18,224 bases of DNA from Candidatus Aerophobota bacterium (lineage in GTDB: Bacteria; Aerophobota; Aerophobia; Aerophobales; B47-G16): contig QMPZ01000020.1 in NCBI GenBank assembly GCA_003648815.1, positions 1-18,224 on the forward strand, in the 5' to 3' direction. The notes below the pieces were generated by a model. The model had not been told where the DNA came from and searched no databases. It was given only the letters and a program-made list of their open reading frames with translations. The stretch's first letter is position 1; each line of letters opens with the position of its first letter. Positions 14,739 through 18,224 of the stretch are shown piece after piece. Made by a program: the position numbers and the translations under genes.

Positions 14739-15113
14739 ATGAAAAAGAAAACCAGGGGGCAAATAGAAGCTAAGATCAGCGAGACAATGATAAAGTTTGA
14801 AAAGGAATTTATGGGCAGAGGTCCTGAAGAGGCCAAGACCTGGATATTTAAAGATTTAATCCTTGTGCGCCTGAGAGGTGTTTTAACCCCTGCTGAAGAA
14901 CGGCTTACTAAGACTCCTCAGGGTAGAGAGTTGATAAAGAAGGTCCGAAGGGAATTAGTGGAGAATGCCAGGTGTCTTTTAGAAAAAATTATCTTTGACA
15001 TCACCCAGGTAAAGGTAAAAAGTCTTCACACCGATATCAGTACGAAGAGTGGAGAGAGGATTATTGTTTTTACCTTGGAAGAAAATTTAGAGGAAAAATT
15101 GACTAATGCTTGA
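14739..15113 (+). CDS. MpsC-family (DUF2294) protein
   Basis: Small 124-residue protein of the DUF2294/MpsC family (Pfam PF10057). The family-typical central stretch is clear: FMGRGPEEAKTWIFKDLILV, then RLRGVLTPAEERL, then GRELIKKVRRELVE, and VKSLHTDISTKSGERIIVFTL near the end. No signal peptide or membrane segment is visible, so it is probably cytoplasmic. In Staphylococcus, MpsC belongs to the MpsABC cation- and bicarbonate-linked membrane-potential system; elsewhere homologues occur alone and the function is not established. No mpsA or mpsB is in this window. The ribosome binding site is weak. The promoter of the next gene overlaps the last codons of this one. Confidence 0.85.
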   Translation: MKKKTRGQIEAKISETMIKFEKEFMGRGPEEAKTWIFKDLILVRLRGVLTPAEERLTKTPQGRELIKKVRRELVENARCLLEKIIFDITQVKVKSLHTDISTKSGERIIVFTLEENLEEKLTNA

Positions 15114-15126
15114 GTTTTGCTATAAC
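15099..15126 (+). promoter_or_regulatory. promoter for the pckG-purC transcript
   Basis: TTGACT (15099-15104), 16-base spacer, TATAAC (15121-15126), each one base from consensus. Start expected about 15132-15134. It overlaps the 3' end of the MpsC-family gene and gives a pckG leader of about 95 bases that begins right where the structured leader begins. Confidence 0.55.
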
Positions 15127-15130
15127 TTAA

Positions 15131-15208
15131 GCGACCGAAAGCAGATTGGGCAGAGCCTCGGCTGAGGAGCTGTCGAATAGGCTGATGCATAAAGCATCAG
15201 CTTTTTTT
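15131..15208 (+). ncRNA. structured leader RNA with intrinsic terminator upstream of pckG (candidate attenuator or riboswitch)
   Basis: About 78 bases between the promoter and the pckG ribosome binding site. A closing helix CGAC (15132-15135) / GTCG (15172-15175) encloses AGC (15140-15142) / GCT (15169-15171) and a GGCT-loop hairpin CCTC (15156-15159) / GAGG (15164-15167). A terminator then follows. An alternative helix AGCCT (15154-15158) / AGGCT (15179-15183) would break both the GGCT-loop hairpin and the 5' arm of the terminator, so it could act as antiterminator. I do not recognise a known riboswitch class. It may also be a simple terminator of the upstream gene with readthrough. Confidence 0.5.
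15181..15208 (+). terminator. strong intrinsic terminator in the pckG leader
   Basis: Perfect 8-bp stem GCTGATGC / GCATCAGC with loop ATAAA, followed immediately by seven T. The pckG Shine-Dalgarno site begins 6 bases after the T-run, so no promoter fits between the terminator and pckG. Confidence 0.93.
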
Positions 15209-15227
15209 ATATAAAAGGAGGAGAAAG

Positions 15228-17099
15228 ATGGGATTGGAGATATTGGAGGGGAAATGTCTTTCAGGACATCTCGAGAGGCTAACAGATCTTAATAACGAAA
15301 AAATTTTGGAATTTGTTGCCAGGTATGCTGAAGTTTGTGATCCGGATTCTATATTTGTGAGAACAGATTCCAAAATGGATGCAGAATATATAAGAAAAAA
15401 GGCAATAGAATCAGGCGAGGAGAAGTCCTTAAAGATAAGAGGTCACACTGTCCATTTTGATGGACTTTATGATCAAGCAAGGGATAAGGAAAATACTAAA
15501 TTCTTGATCACTCCGGACATGAAATTGAGTGGACTTAACTGTATGGATAGAGAGGAAGGTTTAAAGGAGATGCAGCAGCTTCTTAAAGGCATAATGAAGG
15601 GCAAGCAGATGCTTGTCCTCTTCTTATGTCTTGGTCCAGTAAATTCTGAGTTTTCGATTTATGCAGTTCAGCTTACCGACTCCTGCTATGTTGCCCATTC
15701 TGAAGACATTCTTTACCGACCAGCCTACAAGATCTTCAAGGAAAATCCAGATATAGAGTTTTTCAAATATGTCCATTCTGCTGGCCAGCTTGATGAAAAT
15801 AAAACCAGTAAAAATATAGATAAAAGGAGAGTTTATGTAGACTTCCTGGAGAATACCGTATATAGCATCAACACTCAGTATGCTGGAAATACTGTGGGAT
15901 TGAAGAAGCCTTCTTTAAGATTGGCGATAAGAAAAGCAGATAAGGAAGGCTGGTTAGCGGAGCATATGTTTGTAATGGGAGTATTTGGTCCGGATAAAAG
16001 GAAGACTTATTTTACAGGAGCATTTCCTTCTTTCTGTGGCAAGACTTCAACCTGTATGGTGGAAGGTGAGGCAATCTTAGGAGATGACATTGCCTATCTG
16101 AGGAGAAGAGGAGAAAAAGTCTATGCGGTAAATGTAGAAAGAGGAATTTTTGGGATAATCAAGGATGTGAATCCTGAAAATGACCCCTTGATCTGGGAGG
16201 CTTTGAACAAGGAAGGCGAGGTTATATTTACCAATGTTCTGGTGAAGGATGGGATACCTTTCTGGCAGGGAGGTAAAGGAAAGCCTCCCGAGGAAGGCAT
16301 AAATTTTTCAGGAAAATGGTATAAAGGCAAGCTTGATGCCCAAGGAAAAGAAATTCCTTTTGCCCATCTTAATGCGAGATATACCATAAGGTTAAATGCT
16401 TTAAGAAATTGTGATTCAGAGCTGGACAACCCTGAGGGAGTGCTGGTTAAGGGAATAATTTATGGAGGCAGGGATTCTGATACCTGGCCACCAGTGTTTG
16501 AAAGCTTTGACTGGGCTCATGGGGTGATTACAATTGCAGCTTCCTTAGAATCTGAGACAACTGCGGCAACCACAGGAAAAACGGGGATTAGAAAGTTTAA
16601 TCTCATGGCAAATCTGGATTTTCTCTCCATCCCCATAGGTAAATATATAAAGAATCATTTAGATTTTGCAAGATGTCTAAAAAAGCCTCCCCGTATTTTT
16701 GGAGTCAATTATTTCTTGAAAGATGAGGGGGGAAATTATTTGACTGGAATGCTGGACAAGAGGGTCTGGTTAAAGTGGATGGAAAGAAGGGTTCACGATG
16801 AATTGGGTGCAATAAGGACGCCGATTGGTCTTTTACCCCAATATGAAGATTTAAGGAGGCTATTTTCAGAAGTTCTTGATAAGGATTATTCCGAAAAAGA
16901 TTATGAGAAGCAGTTTTCTCTAAGGCTACCGGAAAATATCGCCAAGGTCGAAAGGATTGAAGAAATTTATCGGAAACTGCCTGATATACCCCCTGTCCTA
17001 TTTGAGTGCCTTGAAGCACAGAAGAAAAGATTGCAAAGGGCAAGAGAAGAGTACGGTGATTACGTGCCTCCAGAAATTTTTAGAGGAAAAGGTGAGTAG
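15228..17099 (+). CDS. pckG: phosphoenolpyruvate carboxykinase, GTP type
   Basis: 623-residue cytoplasmic enzyme interconverting oxaloacetate + GTP and PEP + CO2 + GDP, in gluconeogenesis or, in anaerobes, anaplerotic fixation. The P-loop FPSFCGKTS carries the reactive Cys270 diagnostic of the GTP class, followed by metal-binding GDDIAYLR (Asp286, Asp287). KEGWLAEHMFVMG, VNVERGIFGIIKDVNPEND, GVNFSGKWY-like GINFSGKWY, IIYGGRDSDTWPPVFESFDW and NYFLKDEGGNYL agree with the family, and the wording is nearer the archaeal/thermophile branch than the proteobacterial or animal one (from memory). Cys instead of Ala/Gly follows the P-loop (STCM). A strong AAAGGAGG site lies about 8 bases before the ATG, just after a terminator, so expression likely depends on readthrough. 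purC follows after 2 bases. Confidence 0.96.
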   Translation: MGLEILEGKCLSGHLERLTDLNNEKILEFVARYAEVCDPDSIFVRTDSKMDAEYIRKKAIESGEEKSLKIRGHTVHFDGLYDQARDKENTKFLITPDMKLSGLNCMDREEGLKEMQQLLKGIMKGKQMLVLFLCLGPVNSEFSIYAVQLTDSCYVAHSEDILYRPAYKIFKENPDIEFFKYVHSAGQLDENKTSKNIDKRRVYVDFLENTVYSINTQYAGNTVGLKKPSLRLAIRKADKEGWLAEHMFVMGVFGPDKRKTYFTGAFPSFCGKTSTCMVEGEAILGDDIAYLRRRGEKVYAVNVERGIFGIIKDVNPENDPLIWEALNKEGEVIFTNVLVKDGIPFWQGGKGKPPEEGINFSGKWYKGKLDAQGKEIPFAHLNARYTIRLNALRNCDSELDNPEGVLVKGIIYGGRDSDTWPPVFESFDWAHGVITIAASLESETTAATTGKTGIRKFNLMANLDFLSIPIGKYIKNHLDFARCLKKPPRIFGVNYFLKDEGGNYLTGMLDKRVWLKWMERRVHDELGAIRTPIGLLPQYEDLRRLFSEVLDKDYSEKDYEKQFSLRLPENIAKVERIEEIYRKLPDIPPVLFECLEAQKKRLQRAREEYGDYVPPEIFRGKGE

Positions 17100-17101
17100 T
17101 T

Positions 17102-17995
17102 ATGAAGGAGGACACTTTAAGGTGCACAAACTTTGTAGATCTGGAATTCTTTAAAAGGGGGAAAGTCAGGGATATATATGATTTAGGAGACAAATTTTTA
17201 ATCGTCTCCACAGACAGAATCTCCTGTTTTGATGTTGTGCTGCCTACTTGCATCCCATACAAGGGTAAGGTCCTAAACTTTCTTTCTGTATTCTGGTTTG
17301 ATTTTACCGAAGATATTGTGTCCAATCATCTCATCAGCGCCAAAGTAAGGGAATTTCCTGAAAGACTCCATAAATATGAGAAGGTATTGAGGGATCGTTC
17401 TATGCTGGTTAAAAAGGCAAAACCCATTCCAATTGAATGTGTAGTGCGGGGTTACTTAGCAGGCTCAGGTTGGAGGGAATATCGGAGGACTCAGTCTATC
17501 TGTGGTATAAAACTACCAGCTGGCTTAAAAGAGGCAGACAAACTTCCTGAGCCCATCTTCACACCGGCAACCAAAGAGGAGGCTGGCCACGATGTAAATG
17601 TAACTCAGGAGTATGTCGAAAAGAAATTCGGCAAGGAGATAGCTACTAAATTGAGGAATTTAAGCATTAATCTTTATAAAAAAGCTTCCGAGTTTGCTGA
17701 AAGTAAAGGGATAATCATCGCGGATACAAAATTTGAATTTGGTTTTTGGGACGGGAAAATTATTCTCATCGATGAGTTACTTACCCCGGATTCCTCCAGA
17801 TTCTGGCCAAAAGATGACTACGAACCAGGAAGGCCCCAGGTTAGTTTTGATAAGCAATTTGTAAGAGATTGGCTTGAAAGCATTGGCTGGGATAAAAATT
17901 CCCCTGCTCCAGAACTACCCGAACCGGTAGTGGAAAAGACCACCCAAAAGTATCTGCAGGCGTTAAAGATGCTTACTGGAAAGACGATAAGTTGA
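17102..17995 (+). CDS. purC: phosphoribosylaminoimidazole-succinocarboxamide synthase (SAICAR synthetase)
   Basis: 297-residue ATP-dependent ligase joining CAIR and aspartate in purine biosynthesis. Motifs in order: RGKVRDIYDLGD (from 19, ATP-binding strand), DRISCFDVVLPTCIPYKG, CVVRGYLAGSGWREY (from 113), FTPATKEEAGHDVNV (from 153), ADTKFEFG and IDELLTPDSSRFWP, followed by the C-terminal segment RDWLESIGWDKNSPAPELP. The length is that of the longer PurC form (about 290-300 residues) rather than the E. coli form (about 237). It starts 2 bases after the pckG stop with AAGGTGAG as ribosome binding site, so it is cotranscribed with pckG and falls under the same leader. No other purine gene is in the window. 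Confidence 0.97.
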   Translation: MKEDTLRCTNFVDLEFFKRGKVRDIYDLGDKFLIVSTDRISCFDVVLPTCIPYKGKVLNFLSVFWFDFTEDIVSNHLISAKVREFPERLHKYEKVLRDRSMLVKKAKPIPIECVVRGYLAGSGWREYRRTQSICGIKLPAGLKEADKLPEPIFTPATKEEAGHDVNVTQEYVEKKFGKEIATKLRNLSINLYKKASEFAESKGIIIADTKFEFGFWDGKIILIDELLTPDSSRFWPKDDYEPGRPQVSFDKQFVRDWLESIGWDKNSPAPELPEPVVEKTTQKYLQALKMLTGKTIS

Positions 17996-18132
17996 GATCA
18001 TTCTATTCTTGCAATTTCTCATTTTAGCTTTTTCCCTCCTCGATTTTGCACTCACCTTTCCAGATATGATGAGTTAAAAGCCAACTGCGATTCAATCATT
18101 TCCTTGAAGTAAATAAAGGGGGGAGCGAAGCG
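17996..18132. other. non-coding stretch after purC
   Basis: No convincing gene. It contains pyrimidine tracts and ends in a G-run (18118-18123). On the minus strand GAGGAGG precedes an ATG at 18022, but the frame is only 19 codons and runs into purC, so it is not called. Confidence 0.5.
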
Positions 18133-18183
18133 TTGAGGGGGTCATTCCGAAGGAATGGGCACAAGCCTATGTTCCCCCCTCAA
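18133..18183. repeat. branched inverted-repeat structure downstream of purC
   Basis: Outer 9-bp stem TTGAGGGGG (18133-18141) / CCCCCTCAA (18175-18183). Inside are two hairpins: CATTCC-GAA-GGAATG (18143-18157) and GGGC-ACAA-GCCT (18157-18168, one G-U pair; the two hairpins share base 18157, so one gives it up). The result is a Y-shaped fold. A second G-run at 18118-18123 could compete for the C-run. There is no clean U-tract, so it may be a terminator, a dispersed repeat or part of an RNA element. Confidence 0.5.
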
Positions 18184-18194
18184 GTGTCGTTTTC

Positions 18195-18222
18195 TTGACA
18201 ATCTATGGAGAGCCTGTAATAT
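18195..18222 (+). promoter_or_regulatory. possible promoter at the window edge
   Basis: TTGACA (18195-18200), 16-base spacer, TAATAT (18217-18222). The -35 is perfect and the -10 is imperfect. It would serve a gene beyond the window. Confidence 0.35.
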
Positions 18223-18224
18223 AA

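Noticed and set aside
15131..15180. Assignment of the pckG leader to a known riboswitch class (ZTP, NiCo, glutamine, c-di-GMP, preQ1, SAM)
   Set aside because: Short matches such as GGGCAG occur, but the conserved cores and junction layout of these classes, as I recall them, are absent.
17964..18022. 19-codon minus-strand frame with GAGGAGG before its ATG
   Set aside because: The ribosome-site match is good but the peptide is very short and overlaps the end of purC; nothing else supports it.

Overview
The window looks like a piece of chromosome from a diderm (outer-membrane-bearing) bacterium, probably anaerobic and from a lineage without close cultivated relatives. Evidence for an outer membrane is a PorV/PorQ-type barrel, a TolC channel and a MacA/MacB efflux system. 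An M42 peptidase, a COG0731-type radical SAM enzyme, an MpsC-family protein and a GTP-dependent PEP carboxykinase that reads like the archaeal/thermophile branch fit such a lineage. GC content is mid-range by eye (not computed). I cannot name a phylum from the sequence alone. No phage, IS, CRISPR, tRNA or rRNA signal was seen.

Layout. (1) 1-3998, + strand: one tightly packed operon, queF (5' end cut off by the window), alpha/beta hydrolase, COG0731 radical SAM protein, lipA, PorV-like outer-membrane protein. It ends at a small hairpin (4007-4028). (2) 4037-5095, - strand: M42 metallopeptidase. (3) 5096-5243: control region with two good sigma70-type promoters that overlap and face each other. 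(4) 5244-13387, + strand: nine-gene operon of ECF sigma factor, zinc-type anti-sigma, membrane-anchored CpxP/CnrX-like periplasmic protein, TolC-like protein without barrel strands, normal TolC, MacA-like adaptor, MacB-type ATPase, MacB-type permease and HtrA protease. (5) 13392-14438, - strand: MscS channel, convergent with htrA at a 4-base gap. (6) 14439-14738: divergent promoters and palindromes. (7) 14739-17995, + strand: MpsC-family (DUF2294) gene, then pckG preceded by its own promoter and an attenuator-like leader, then purC. (8) 17996-18224: non-coding tail with a branched inverted-repeat structure and a possible promoter at the edge.

How it works together. The nine-gene operon is the most interesting part. 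It joins a sigma/anti-sigma/periplasmic-sensor module, like the CnrYXH logic known for metal efflux, to a tripartite ABC efflux pump and a periplasmic quality-control protease. This suggests a self-contained envelope-stress response. One of its two TolC-family proteins keeps the helical repeats but lacks both barrel-forming segments, and its adaptor has a short helical hairpin, so the pump may be built in an unusual way. The second highlight is the pckG leader. A perfect intrinsic terminator lies just before the ribosome binding site with no room for a promoter in between, which is the layout of transcription attenuation or a riboswitch.
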